A DNA stretch of 64,000 nt from Clostridium formicaceticum (GTDB lineage: Bacteria > Bacillota > Clostridia > Peptostreptococcales > Natronincolaceae): contig NZ_CP017603.1 in the NCBI RefSeq assembly GCF_001854185.1, positions 2,914,001 to 2,978,000 of the forward strand. The letters are read 5' to 3'. The notes below the pieces were generated by a model. The model saw only the letters and a list, made by a program, of their open reading frames with translations, searched no databases and was not told where the DNA came from. This document shows, piece by piece, positions 34,028 through 42,178 of the stretch; positions within the stretch are counted from its first letter, which is position 1; each line of letters begins with the position of its first letter. The position numbers and the translations under genes are program-made.

Positions 34028-34729
34028 ATGATATCCACTATAACGGCAAAAATTATAAATATTTTACCGGATAAATTTGTCACATACATATCTAAAAAAG
34101 TTGTTGATAAATACCTAAAAAAATATGCCAATATAAACATAGAGGGCAGTGAAAACTTAAAGGGAATAAAAACACCAACTATTTTTATATGTAATCATTT
34201 AAGCAATTCTGATGGATTAGTTTTAGACAAGGCTTTAAAAGAGATTGATCCAACTTTTGTAGCAGGTGTAAAGCTGTCAAATAATATTGTTACAAGTATA
34301 GGGGTTAATGGAATAAAGACTACAAATATAAAACCTAATACTGCTGATAAAGAGGGTCTTAAGAAAATTATTAAGCTTGTTAACCAAGGGGAAAGTTTAT
34401 TGATTTTCCCAGAAGGAACTAGAAGTAGAGTTGGTAGTTTGATAGAAGCAAAGAAAGGAATCTTTCTTATAGCAAGAATGACAGGAGCTCCTATTGTACC
34501 TATTGGATTATATGGGACAGAAAAATTGTTACCTATAAATAAAGAAGGAGATATGAGTGCGGAAACCTTTAATTATGCAGATGTTCATATCAACATTGGA
34601 AAACAATTTGAATTTCCCAAGAGAGCAAAAGAGCAAGATAAAAAAGATTATGAAGATTTTGCTACAAAATATATAATGAAGAAAATAGCAGAATTATTAC
34701 CTGAGAATTATAGAGGAGTATATAAATAA
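34028..34729 (+). CDS. plsC: 1-acylglycerol-3-phosphate acyltransferase (PlsC family)
   Basis: A 233-residue lysophosphatidate acyltransferase. The catalytic NHLSNSDG (NHx4D) box is at about residue 57 and the FPEGTRSR box at about residue 137, followed by GAPIVPIGLYG. The enzyme adds a second acyl chain to lysophosphatidic acid at the membrane. The N-terminal region has only a weak hydrophobic stretch. AGGAGGAGTAAG precedes the ATG. It stands alone, flanked by direct repeats of 14 bp. Other acyl acceptors are possible for PlsC paralogues. Confidence 0.8.
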   Translation: MISTITAKIINILPDKFVTYISKKVVDKYLKKYANINIEGSENLKGIKTPTIFICNHLSNSDGLVLDKALKEIDPTFVAGVKLSNNIVTSIGVNGIKTTNIKPNTADKEGLKKIIKLVNQGESLLIFPEGTRSRVGSLIEAKKGIFLIARMTGAPIVPIGLYGTEKLLPINKEGDMSAETFNYADVHINIGKQFEFPKRAKEQDKKDYEDFATKYIMKKIAELLPENYRGVYK

Positions 34730-35164
34730 GTAGACTGAAAACAGTCTAACTGATTAGGTTTCTAACATCGTTAGTAATCGAGGTCACCTAAATTAATATC
34801 TAAAGAAGCAACATTTATTATATAATTATCTTGGTAATATTCGGATCATAGAAAAAAGTTGTTAGGGTAGGCCGTTGGAGCTGAATAGGCAACTATACAT
34901 AACATTATCAAAAATGAAGGATGTAGGATGCTAGGAATAGCATAAGTAATACAAAAACCGTTGGGCAAACGGGGATAGCTTGGTAATTATATCAGCGGTA
35001 GCTGCTATGTCCCATATAGCTAAAATTTTTTGGATTTTTCCTAATGAAATAAAGGTTTTTTATATCAGGATGTAGAAAATATAGAAGATTAATACAGGAA
35101 TGCTCTAGTGCAGTAAAATGCATAGGCATATATCTGTAGGACAGATAAAAGGAGAGAGGCGACA
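34730..35164 (+). promoter_or_regulatory. Structured leader before the GH26 gene
   Basis: The 435-bp gap contains three ordered short hairpins near 34963-35022: CCGTT/AACGG around GGGCA, ATAGC/GCTAT enclosing the next, and CAGC/GCTG around GGTA. A T-rich stretch (ATTTTTTGG) follows. The arrangement looks like a folded RNA or riboswitch-like leader. It does not match the cyclic-di-GMP or other classes I can recall in full. The left part is featureless. Confidence 0.4.
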
Positions 35165-36736
35165 ATGGGAAAAAAGATCATGCTATTTCTAGTGGTGTTA
35201 ATTTTTTGTACTACAATCGTAGGCTTTGATGTATATGCTAGTCAATATGCTAGCACCTACATAAAGAATGGTCAGCTAGTGACATCTGCTGATTATGATT
35301 ATGAAGACGATTTTAAAGCAATCAAACCAATGAATAACGCCTATAATCAGTATACTGATTATTCTCACGGTTATTCTATTAACTATCCAAGTCATATGTG
35401 GGTGGATACATCCTTATCGGAAGTTAGAACTGTGATTGCTGATGAAGATACACTTATTGAAATTTACTATGATGATTTTAGAAATACCATACATACGGCA
35501 GATAGATATATTCATTATAGTAATCAATTTAAACTTAACAAAAAAGATCATAAAATAGAAAAGGATCAGACGATTCGTGTAAATGGGCTGAGGGCACATC
35601 TTTTAGAATGGAACAGAAATAAGTTAGAAAAGCTTACCAATGACAAAAATTACTATGTTAATGTTAAAATTGTTAAGAATTCTTATGAAGTCTATACTAT
35701 TTTTATAAAGTCTTCAAAACCTATTGAGGACTATATGACTATGATTAATAGCTTTCATATTCTTGAAAAGAAAGCAACGCCTCGGATAAATACTACTTAT
35801 AAGATGAAAGAGCCAAATGTAAGCCAAGAAACTAGAGATTTTTATAGCAAATATTTTTTAGAAAGCGATTCTCTAAAGTGGGGAATTTTTGAATGGTCAA
35901 CAGCTTATCATTTTGATTATTTAAGCAGTTTAGAAAAAAGAATGGATTATTCCTTTGAATTTATAGTAAGGTATCAAACTTTAGAAACAAATTTCCCAAT
36001 GGAAGAGATGCTCAGTGCTTATCGTAATAATAAATATGTAGAACTTACATTGCAGACAGAACATAGCCAAAATGATAATGCAAGTGTTACTTATGACTTG
36101 CTCAATGGGAAGTATGATGATTTCCTAAATCAATATGCTAGGGATATGAAAGCCTTTGGCCATCCTGTGTTGTTTCGACTAAATAATGAAATGAATGGTG
36201 ATTGGTGTGTATATTCCAGCTATTTTAGTTCCAACGATACAGAATTGTTTAAGGCAGTTTGGCGATATATTTACGGCATTTTTAAGGAGAATGGCGTAGA
36301 TAATGCCTTGTGGGTATGGAATCCTCATGATATTTCATTTCCAGGCTTTAAGTGGAACCATTATCTAACCTATTATCCTGGGGATGATTATGTAGACATT
36401 ATAGGATTGACAGGATATAATACAGGAACTTACTATAAGGGGGAATACTGGAGAGGTTTTAATGAGGTATACGATGATTTTTATGAAGAGTATCTATCTA
36501 TTTTTGAATATCCTTTTATGATTACAGAATTTGGAGCTAGTTCTATAGGAGGAGACAAGATTGGTTGGATTAAAGATATGTTTGCTAATATACATAGATT
36601 TGATAATATAAAAGTGGCCATTTGGTGGAATGGAATTGACTGGGATGAGGGAAAAAATCCTGCTAGAATCTATAAGCTTGATGAGACTGATGAAATGTTA
36701 GAAGTCTTCAGACAAGGTCTTCAGAAATATAAATAA
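35165..36736 (+). CDS. Secreted GH26-type glycoside hydrolase
   Basis: A 523-residue exported protein. Residues 1-25 are a signal peptide (KKIMLFLVVLIFCTTIVG, then DVYAS). A region of about 180 residues unlike the hydrolase follows, then the GH26 barrel: general acid Glu342 in RLNNEMNGDW and nucleophile Glu455 in MITEFGASS, with WVWNPHD and VAIWWNGIDWD. GH26 enzymes act mostly on beta-mannans or related beta-glycans. The N-terminal region may bind cell wall or substrate. The ribosome binding site is AGGAGAGAGG. It is preceded by a structured leader. Confidence 0.8.
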   Translation: MGKKIMLFLVVLIFCTTIVGFDVYASQYASTYIKNGQLVTSADYDYEDDFKAIKPMNNAYNQYTDYSHGYSINYPSHMWVDTSLSEVRTVIADEDTLIEIYYDDFRNTIHTADRYIHYSNQFKLNKKDHKIEKDQTIRVNGLRAHLLEWNRNKLEKLTNDKNYYVNVKIVKNSYEVYTIFIKSSKPIEDYMTMINSFHILEKKATPRINTTYKMKEPNVSQETRDFYSKYFLESDSLKWGIFEWSTAYHFDYLSSLEKRMDYSFEFIVRYQTLETNFPMEEMLSAYRNNKYVELTLQTEHSQNDNASVTYDLLNGKYDDFLNQYARDMKAFGHPVLFRLNNEMNGDWCVYSSYFSSNDTELFKAVWRYIYGIFKENGVDNALWVWNPHDISFPGFKWNHYLTYYPGDDYVDIIGLTGYNTGTYYKGEYWRGFNEVYDDFYEEYLSIFEYPFMITEFGASSIGGDKIGWIKDMFANIHRFDNIKVAIWWNGIDWDEGKNPARIYKLDETDEMLEVFRQGLQKYK

Positions 36737-36928
36737 CGTGAGTTATTAGAGTCCTTTCAAATACTACTAATTAGGGATTAAAGTAAGATGTTTTCCCCAG
36801 GAAGCATGAGAAGCAAATGTATCGAAGGAAAAATAATAGAGCATACTGAAGGAAGTTAGTAAAATCAATAGAGCAATCTCTTAAAATTGGTAAGTACAGT
36901 TAAAAGACTTTGCTAAAGGGTGAGGCAA

Positions 36929-37366
36929 ATGAAAATACTAGTAGATGCAGATGGATGTCCTGTAAAAGAGATAATACTCAAGGTAGCAAAAACCTATAGA
37001 ATAGAGTTGGTGATGATAAAAAATATTTGTCATGAACTTTACGATGATTATGCAAAAATTATAACAGTAGATCAGGGTAGGGATATGGCGGATCTGGTAC
37101 TTATTAATCATGTAGCACAGGGAGATATCGTGGTTACACAGGACTATGGTGTAGCGGCTTTGGCTCTTGGAAAAAAAGCTATAGCTATTCATCAAAATGG
37201 TTGGTTATATACAGATGGAAATATAGATGAATTACTGATGAAAAGACATTTTAATCAAGAAATGAGAAGAAAACATAAGAAATATACAAAAATACCTAAG
37301 AGGAGCAAAGAGGATGATTTGAGGTTTGAAGCTAAACTTAGAGAATTAATCGTCAATATGTTATAA
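36929..37366 (+). CDS. yaiI: YaiI/YqxD family (UPF0178) protein
   Basis: A 145-residue protein with MKILVDADGCPVKEIIL at the start, VDQGRDMADLVLINHV, GDIVVTQDYGVAALAL and the NIDELLMKRHFNQEMRR tail. The acidic residues form a PIN-like metal site, so a nuclease activity is plausible, but the family function is not proven. ATG 36929 follows AAAGGGTGAGG. It ends at a strong bidirectional terminator. Confidence 0.88.
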   Translation: MKILVDADGCPVKEIILKVAKTYRIELVMIKNICHELYDDYAKIITVDQGRDMADLVLINHVAQGDIVVTQDYGVAALALGKKAIAIHQNGWLYTDGNIDELLMKRHFNQEMRRKHKKYTKIPKRSKEDDLRFEAKLRELIVNML

Positions 37367-37420
37367 ATATGTCTCCATGAATTTCAATATACTAAGGATT
37401 AATAAAATCTAGATCTAAAC

Positions 37421-37458
37421 TTTTTAAGACCATTTATATCTGTAAATGGTCTTAAAAA
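37421..37458. terminator. Bidirectional terminator
   Basis: TTTTTAAGACCATTTA (37421-37436) pairs perfectly over 16 bp with the sequence at 37443-37458. It separates the rightward yaiI gene from the leftward AmiS/UreI-like gene. Confidence 0.85.
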
Positions 37459-37553
37459 ATAAATAACAATTAAGATTATATAGAGAGGAAAGTTTTATTT
37501 CATTGAATCAGGTAGTACATATAATTATGAAGATAATTAAAATGTATTTTTAA

Positions 37554-38045
37554 CTAAAATGGTAAAGCTTTTCCTAGTCCTAATAAAAATGCAGGAATCC
37601 AAAGACCTATAGGTATCCATACGATAAGGGAACAGGCAACCACTCGATTCGATAACTTGCCATAGAAGTTTAACCATACCATGTAAGTAAGTACAGCGTA
37701 GCCACCTGTTACTAAACCCATGTAAATGTCACCGCTTGAGAAGTTAATAAATGAATAAATGGTAGAAATAAATGCTACAGTAAGACTTACATTTCCAATA
37801 GACTTTAAATTTTCAAGTCCATATAGAAGAGCATATGCAATACAAATATAAAGAAGACCATGAGCGAAAAGTAAGCCAGCACCTAATACATCTCCTTTAA
37901 CCCCATCAATTAACCCACATATTACTGTGAGAAGACCCACAATACCACAAACAAACCCTGTACCCTTAGCTTCTCCATAACCTAAATTTAAAAGAGCTAC
38001 TGTAAACCACATTAAGCTAATCATTATAAGACCGGGTATTACCAT
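37554..38045 (-). CDS. AmiS/UreI-like small membrane channel protein
   Basis: A 163-residue protein with six membrane helices and the pattern of the AmiS/UreI family: an N-terminal helix with GLIMISLMWFTVALLNL, DVLGAGLLFAHGLLYICIAY and a C-terminal GKLSNRVVACSLIVW. UreI members conduct urea or short amides through a hexameric pore. No urease or amidase genes are next to it, so the substrate is unknown. ATG 38045 lies behind AGAGGGGG. Assignment is by helix pattern, so it is moderately sure. Confidence 0.6.
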   Translation of the reverse strand: MVIPGLIMISLMWFTVALLNLGYGEAKGTGFVCGIVGLLTVICGLIDGVKGDVLGAGLLFAHGLLYICIAYALLYGLENLKSIGNVSLTVAFISTIYSFINFSSGDIYMGLVTGGYAVLTYMVWLNFYGKLSNRVVACSLIVWIPIGLWIPAFLLGLGKALPF

Positions 38046-38200
38046 TAAAAAAACCCCCTCTTGAAATATAATTTTTTATTTTCCCCTCTATTAATCTTAA
38101 AATTAAAACTTAATGGATTGTCCGCTAAAAGGTATAACAGGATAAACATGACAAAATTATCAATATTTTCTAAATATTGATAATATAACATATTCTAGTA

Positions 38201-38271
38201 AAAATCAAAAAATCCTTCTTTATTTATGAATTTTATGAAAAGTTTTAAATAAAGAAGGATTTTTGATTTTG
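38201..38271. repeat. Long near-perfect inverted repeat
   Basis: The arm at 38201-38227 and its complement at 38247-38271 form a stem of about 25 bp with one extra A and a 19-nt loop. It lies between two leftward genes. T and A runs on both sides could serve as a terminator, but the stem is longer than usual and may be a small mobile repeat. Confidence 0.55.
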
Positions 38272-38330
38272 AATAGCTTCCTTTCAGAAGATATAGGTTT
38301 AAGATATTTTTCTTTAAACAAAAACATATA

Positions 38331-38375
38331 CTTAAAACCTCGTAGTTTAGCATACGCTAAACTATTTCATTGAGG
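38331..38375 (-). terminator. Terminator of the formylglutamate amidohydrolase-like gene
   Basis: TAGTTTAGC (38343-38351) pairs perfectly with GCTAAACTA (38356-38364) over an ATAC loop. CCTC/GAGG pair outside it. On the minus strand it runs into GGTTTTAAG. Confidence 0.6.
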
Positions 38376-38387
38376 CTAAAAGATGCA

Positions 38388-39089
38388 CTAATGACTTATT
38401 CGTTTATTTAATTTATAGATGAGACTTTCTAAGGTAGTAACAATTTGTTGAAATTTTGTCCAGCTCTCCACATGATTAATGTCACGATAGAGTCCATTGA
38501 TTTCTAACTGAAAAGAAGGAACGCCAGTTTTTTCCCAAACTGTTTTAACAACAGTTCCTTGTCTATCGGCATTGAATAAATAATTGAACCGTACATCATT
38601 AATATTTCCTTCTTGAAAGGTTTGAATAATTAAGGTTTTTATTTCCTGTGGAATGGATTTGCCATCGAGGGTTCCTACATCAATCATAAAAGATCTTCTC
38701 TTATGAAGACCATGTAGATCAATAACACAGCGTAAAGAGCATTCTTTTATTTTATGAATCAGATAGTCTTTATAAGCACATATTAGGTCACTATTAGAGT
38801 CACCATGACCTGTAAAGGTGCGGTAAATTGCATGGCATTTTGTACGTTGTGCTAATATTAGTGCTAAGCTACCTGTAAAAATATCTGGATTTTTTATTAA
38901 GCCGTTTCTTATTTGTTTGACAGCATGAGGAGCAGAAATAATAATAGGAATATCCCCTTCCTTATATTTAAAAAGACAACTGTAGTTTTTTCCCAAATAA
39001 TAATTACTAGAAAACTCTCCTTCTAATAATAGAGCAGTGCTGATTAACTGATTATCAAAACCAAATATCTTAGCTATATAGATCACCAC
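38388..39089 (-). CDS. N-formylglutamate amidohydrolase-like protein
   Basis: A 233-residue protein with the metal-binding pattern of the FGase family: IIISAPHAVKQIRNG near residue 50, VIDLHGLHKRRSFMIDVGTL near residue 121 and FQLEINGLYRDINHVE near residue 195. Relatives hydrolyse N-formyl-glutamate in histidine breakdown or act on similar amides or peptides. No hut genes are nearby, so the substrate is open. The GTG start is within its own AGGTGG region; a slightly different start is possible. Confidence 0.7.
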   Translation of the reverse strand: MVIYIAKIFGFDNQLISTALLLEGEFSSNYYLGKNYSCLFKYKEGDIPIIISAPHAVKQIRNGLIKNPDIFTGSLALILAQRTKCHAIYRTFTGHGDSNSDLICAYKDYLIHKIKECSLRCVIDLHGLHKRRSFMIDVGTLDGKSIPQEIKTLIIQTFQEGNINDVRFNYLFNADRQGTVVKTVWEKTGVPSFQLEINGLYRDINHVESWTKFQQIVTTLESLIYKLNKRISH

Positions 39090-39346
39090 CTGATAAATAT
39101 ATATAAATATATTTTATTTAACAATAAACCTTGTAATGGGATTATAATTATATTCATATTATTAAATTTTGTTCAAATATATTTTTTCTAAAGAGCTTAA
39201 GAAATATAGAAGTAATTAATGGATGTATGAAGGAATCCTATAGAGTAATGTATGAAAATAAAGGGATATGTCAATAATGAATGACAAAAGCTATTAATAA
39301 TGTAAAATATTACAATATAATTTTACAAAAATATGCTGAAATATTG
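39090..39346. other. AT-rich spacer, nothing recognised
   Basis: The gap between the leftward amidohydrolase-like gene and the tRNA promoter is very AT-rich. I see no open frame with a ribosome binding site and no strong hairpin. Confidence 0.4.
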
Positions 39347-39374
39347 TTGACAAAATAATAAAAAAGTGTATAAT
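39347..39374 (+). promoter_or_regulatory. Promoter of the tRNA operon
   Basis: A perfect TTGACA (39347-39352), 16-bp spacer and perfect TATAAT (39369-39374). The first tRNA begins 146 bp downstream. Confidence 0.8.
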
Positions 39375-39520
39375 AATATTTGTCGTTATTTTAAATATTT
39401 TTCCCTTTTGTAGTAAAGGACTGAAAGGTTTGATGAATATTTATATAAAATGACGTTTTTTAAGAAGTTATTGACAAACTAGCAGATTTATGATTATGTA
39501 TTTCTGTGATCTATAAATAT

Positions 39521-39595
39521 TCCAGAGTAGCTCAATGGTGGAGCACCCGGCTGTTAACCGGTAGGTTGGAGGTTCGAGTCCTCTCTCTGGAGCCA
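39521..39595 (+). tRNA. tRNA-Asn (GTT)
   Basis: The acceptor stem TCCAGAG pairs with CTCTGGA, CCA is encoded, and the anticodon loop CTGTTAA gives GTT. Confidence 0.95.
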
Positions 39596-39604
39596 ATATA
39601 TAGT

Positions 39605-39693
39605 GCCGAAGTGGCGGAACTGGCAGACGCACAGGACTTAAAATCCTGCGGTCCTTCAAGATCGTACCGGTTCGATTCCGGTCTTCGGCACCA
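39605..39693 (+). tRNA. tRNA-Leu (TAA)
   Basis: The acceptor GCCGAAG pairs with CTTCGGC. The long variable arm is typical of Leu, the anticodon loop CTTAAAA gives TAA, and CCA is encoded. Confidence 0.95.
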
Positions 39694-39701
39694 CCATATA
39701 A

Positions 39702-39775
39702 GCGGGTGTAGTTCAGTGGTAGAACTTCAGCCTTCCAAGCTGACCGCGAGGGTTCGATTCCCTTCACCCGCTCCA
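39702..39775 (+). tRNA. tRNA-Gly (TCC)
   Basis: The acceptor GCGGGTG pairs with CACCCGC. Anticodon loop CTTCCAA gives TCC. CCA is encoded. Confidence 0.95.
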
Positions 39776-39788
39776 CTAAAACAATTGC

Positions 39789-39864
39789 GATCCATTAGCT
39801 CAGTCGGTAGAGCACCTGACTTTTAATCAGGGTGTCCCGCGTTCGAGTCGCGGATGGATCACCA
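39789..39864 (+). tRNA. tRNA-Lys (TTT)
   Basis: The acceptor GATCCAT pairs with ATGGATC. Anticodon loop CTTTTAA gives TTT. CCA is encoded. Confidence 0.95.
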
Positions 39865-39867
39865 AAT

Positions 39868-39956
39868 GGAGAGGTGTCCGAGTGGTTTAAGGAGCTGGTC
39901 TTGAAAACCAGTGACTCCGAAAGGGGCCGTGGGTTCGAATCCCACCCTCTCCGCCA
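39868..39956 (+). tRNA. tRNA-Ser (TGA)
   Basis: The acceptor GGAGAGG pairs with CCTCTCC. It has a long variable arm, anticodon loop CTTGAAA (TGA) and encoded CCA. Confidence 0.95.
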
Positions 39957-39978
39957 ATGTAACAATCATAAATTACTG

Positions 39979-40070
39979 GGAGAAGTACTCAAGTAGGCTG
40001 AAGAGGACGGTTTGCTAAACCGTTAGGTCGTGTAAGCGGCGCGCGGGTTCGAATCCCGCCTTCTCCGCCA
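39979..40070 (+). tRNA. tRNA-Ser (GCT)
   Basis: The acceptor GGAGAAG pairs with CTTCTCC. It has a long variable arm, anticodon loop TTGCTAA (GCT) and encoded CCA. Confidence 0.95.
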
Positions 40071-40074
40071 TTTT

Positions 40075-40151
40075 CCGGGTGTAGCGCAGTTTGGTAGCGC
40101 ACATGGTTTGGGACCATGGGGTCGGGAGTTCGAATCTCTCCACCCGGACCA
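40075..40151 (+). tRNA. tRNA-Pro (TGG)
   Basis: The acceptor CCGGGTG pairs with CACCCGG. Anticodon loop TTTGGGA gives TGG. CCA is encoded. Confidence 0.95.
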
Positions 40152-40177
40152 TTTAAGTTTTATTAACCTAAATATTA

Positions 40178-40254
40178 GGGCCTTTAGCTCAGTTGGTCAG
40201 AGCGTCCGGCTCATAACCGGCAGGTCCGGGGTTCGAGTCCCTGAAGGCCCACCA
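40178..40254 (+). tRNA. tRNA-Met elongator or tRNA-Ile2 (CAT)
   Basis: The acceptor GGGCCTT pairs with AAGGCCC, CCA is encoded, and the loop CTCATAA gives CAT. The CCGGCTCATAACCGG anticodon arm resembles Firmicute tRNA-Ile2, in which C34 becomes lysidine. The identity between elongator Met and Ile2 is therefore not certain. Confidence 0.85.
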
Positions 40255-40274
40255 TTTATAAATCAAAGAGCAGA

Positions 40275-40350
40275 AGGGGTGTAGTTCAGCTGGTAGAACG
40301 GCGGTCTCCAAAACCGCATGCCGTGGGTTCAAATCCTGCCACCCCTGCCA
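40275..40350 (+). tRNA. tRNA-Trp (CCA)
   Basis: The acceptor AGGGGTG pairs with CACCCCT. Anticodon loop CTCCAAA gives CCA. The terminal CCA is encoded. Confidence 0.95.
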
Positions 40351-40395
40351 AAAATAGAAACAAGCGGGATGTTATACCATATCTTTCAATATAAT

Positions 40396-40472
<77 letters not shown>

Positions 40473-40480
40473 ATAAATTT

Positions 40481-40556
40481 GCCCAGATAGCTCAGTCGGT
40501 AGAGCAGGGGACTGAAAATCCCCGTGTCGGTGGTTCGATTCCGCCTCTGGGCACCA
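40481..40556 (+). tRNA. tRNA-Phe (GAA)
   Basis: The acceptor GCCCAGA pairs with TCTGGGC. Anticodon loop CTGAAAA gives GAA. CCA is encoded. It is the last tRNA of the operon. Confidence 0.95.
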
Positions 40557-40561
40557 ATAAT

Positions 40562-40594
40562 AAAAAAACTAGTACAATTTGTACTAGTTTTTTT
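40562..40594. terminator. Terminator of the tRNA operon, bidirectional
   Basis: ACTAGTAC (40568-40575) pairs perfectly with GTACTAGT (40581-40588), with A and T tracts outside. It also serves the leftward asparaginase gene, which ends at 40602. Confidence 0.85.
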
Positions 40595-40601
40595 ATTATT
40601 T

Positions 40602-41594
40602 TTATTGATATTGATCATTCTCCATAACAGTTCTCAACGTGTTTAAATCGTTTGTTAGGCTAAGGGCCAACATTAATTTAATTCGGGCTTTTTGTCCTGG
40701 TAAATCTCCACAAAAAATAACGCCTAGTACTCTTAGTTGTCTCCCTCCTCCTTGATAACCATAGGTATCTAATACACGACCAGTAGGGCATCTTGAAACC
40801 ACAACAACAGCTACTTTTTTATTAATAGCATATTGAATTCCTTCTAACATCTTAGGAGGGATATTTCCTCTGCCCAAAGCTTCAATAACAATTCCTTTTG
40901 CGTTAGAATCAACGCAGCATTTTATGAGATGTGAATCCATGCCCGCAGCACACTTAATTAAATGAACATTTGTTTCAATGGAAGTTGCTGGGATGTATTG
41001 TCGATCAATAACTTCACGATGGAAAATGACTTTATCATTATCTACAATGCCTAAGGCACCAAAGGACAGCGATTTAAATGTATCTAAGCTTAGCGTGTTT
41101 GTTTTTGTTACTTCACTGGCAGCGTTTACTTCATTATTCATTACTACCAAAACACCTTTGTTTTTTGCGTGAGGAGAGATAGCAGTACATACCGCAGCAG
41201 CTAAGTTACTAGGGCCGTCATAGCCAAGTTCAGAGCTATTTCTCATGGCACCAACAACGACAATGGGTTTATCGGATTTAATGGTCAAATCTAATAAATA
41301 AGCTGTTTCTTCTAATGTATCTGTGCCATGGGTAATGATGACACCAGTTATATCTTTTCTAAGTACTGTTTTAACAACAAGTTGTTGTAGCTCCATCATA
41401 AGAAGAGGATCAATGTGTGGTCCAGGGAGTGTGGAAAAGTTGATAGCTTCAATCTCTGCAAACTTGTCAATATTGGTTACCAAAGACATAATTTCTTGAT
41501 TGGATAAAGAGGGGATAGCTGCGCCGATTCTAGGATCTATTGACATAGAAATGGTCCCTCCTGTAAAAATAATAGCAACCTTAGGTTTTTCCAT
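40602..41594 (-). CDS. ansA: L-asparaginase
   Basis: A 330-residue asparaginase. The first threonine site is in KVAIIFTGGTISM at the N-terminus and the second in GVIITHGTDTLEETAYLL near residue 90, with the partner Lys further on. The C-terminal GRGNIPPKMLEGI is typical. It turns asparagine into aspartate and ammonia. There is no signal peptide, so it is cytoplasmic. ATG 41594 follows AGGAGGTATTCT. It is not in an operon. Confidence 0.88.
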   Translation of the reverse strand: MEKPKVAIIFTGGTISMSIDPRIGAAIPSLSNQEIMSLVTNIDKFAEIEAINFSTLPGPHIDPLLMMELQQLVVKTVLRKDITGVIITHGTDTLEETAYLLDLTIKSDKPIVVVGAMRNSSELGYDGPSNLAAAVCTAISPHAKNKGVLVVMNNEVNAASEVTKTNTLSLDTFKSLSFGALGIVDNDKVIFHREVIDRQYIPATSIETNVHLIKCAAGMDSHLIKCCVDSNAKGIVIEALGRGNIPPKMLEGIQYAINKKVAVVVVSRCPTGRVLDTYGYQGGGRQLRVLGVIFCGDLPGQKARIKLMLALSLTNDLNTLRTVMENDQYQ

Positions 41595-41894
41595 AGAATA
41601 CCTCCTAATAAATAATTGTTATTCATAAAGAAATTTTGTGAAAAAATATTGATATATTCCTATAACTTTTAGTATATCAAGAAATATATTTATAGCCATT
41701 GACTATGTTTTTTCTAGGGTAAAAGCATGGATCATATGTATTGAGGTTCGAGTGTAAAGGCCTATGCTTAGTAAATACTTTTAAATAATAGTACTGTCGC
41801 CTAAAATTTAAATGTGAAAGTATATAGTTATGGTGATGTAGGTAAAGCAAGTCCTCTAATATATAGTAACAGATATATTTTTAACATTCAAAAC

Positions 41895-41997
41895 AAAAAA
41901 AACCCAGGCTAAGCCTGGGAAAAACAAAATAAAATTGTTTAAAAGGGGTATTGGGAATAGAGATTATATTTACGAGGTTATCAGGGGGATAACCATA
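41895..41997 (-). ncRNA. Candidate small RNA with own promoter and terminator
   Basis: On the minus strand a perfect TATAAT (42003-42008) lies 17 bp from TTGCAT (42026-42031). About 100 nt later, CCCAGGCT/AGCCTGGG (41903-41919) is followed by eight T residues (41895-41902). The predicted RNA starts near 41996 and opens with the hairpin GGTTATC/GATAACC. It also contains a tiny frame of 8 codons starting at the first bases (41996) without room for a ribosome binding site. It is not associated with either neighbouring gene. Confidence 0.45.
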
Positions 41998-42115
41998 GTA
42001 AGATTATAACAAATTACGACAAGACATGCAACAATTTAGCGAAAATATATATAATTTTTTTTACCAAATAACTTTTATCCATAAAAACTTTGTATAAAAT
42101 TTACGTAAAGGATAT

Positions 42116-42144
42116 TTGGCTTAACTGACTATATAGTATATAAT
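42116..42144 (+). promoter_or_regulatory. Promoter of the LUD gene
   Basis: TTGGCT (42116-42121), 17-bp spacer and a perfect TATAAT (42139-42144), 35 bp before the TTG start. Confidence 0.6.
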
Positions 42145-42178
42145 AAGATGAGAGAATATTATAAAGGTGGGGTAATCA

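Larger units (their letters stand above)
41595..42178. other. Intergenic region with candidate small RNA
   Basis: The 584-bp gap between asparaginase and the LUD gene holds a leftward promoter and terminator pair (listed separately) and a rightward promoter near 42116. The part from 41595 to 41890 shows nothing more. Confidence 0.4.

Noticed and set aside
34960-35030. Cyclic-di-GMP-I riboswitch
   Set aside because: GGGCAAAC is present, but the required second strand motif and the P1b stem are missing, so the class cannot be assigned.
39468-39826. Open frames of about 100 codons on both strands across the tRNA genes
   Set aside because: They are translations of tRNA sequence (such frames are well-known false proteins), have no ribosome binding site and overlap five well-folded tRNAs.
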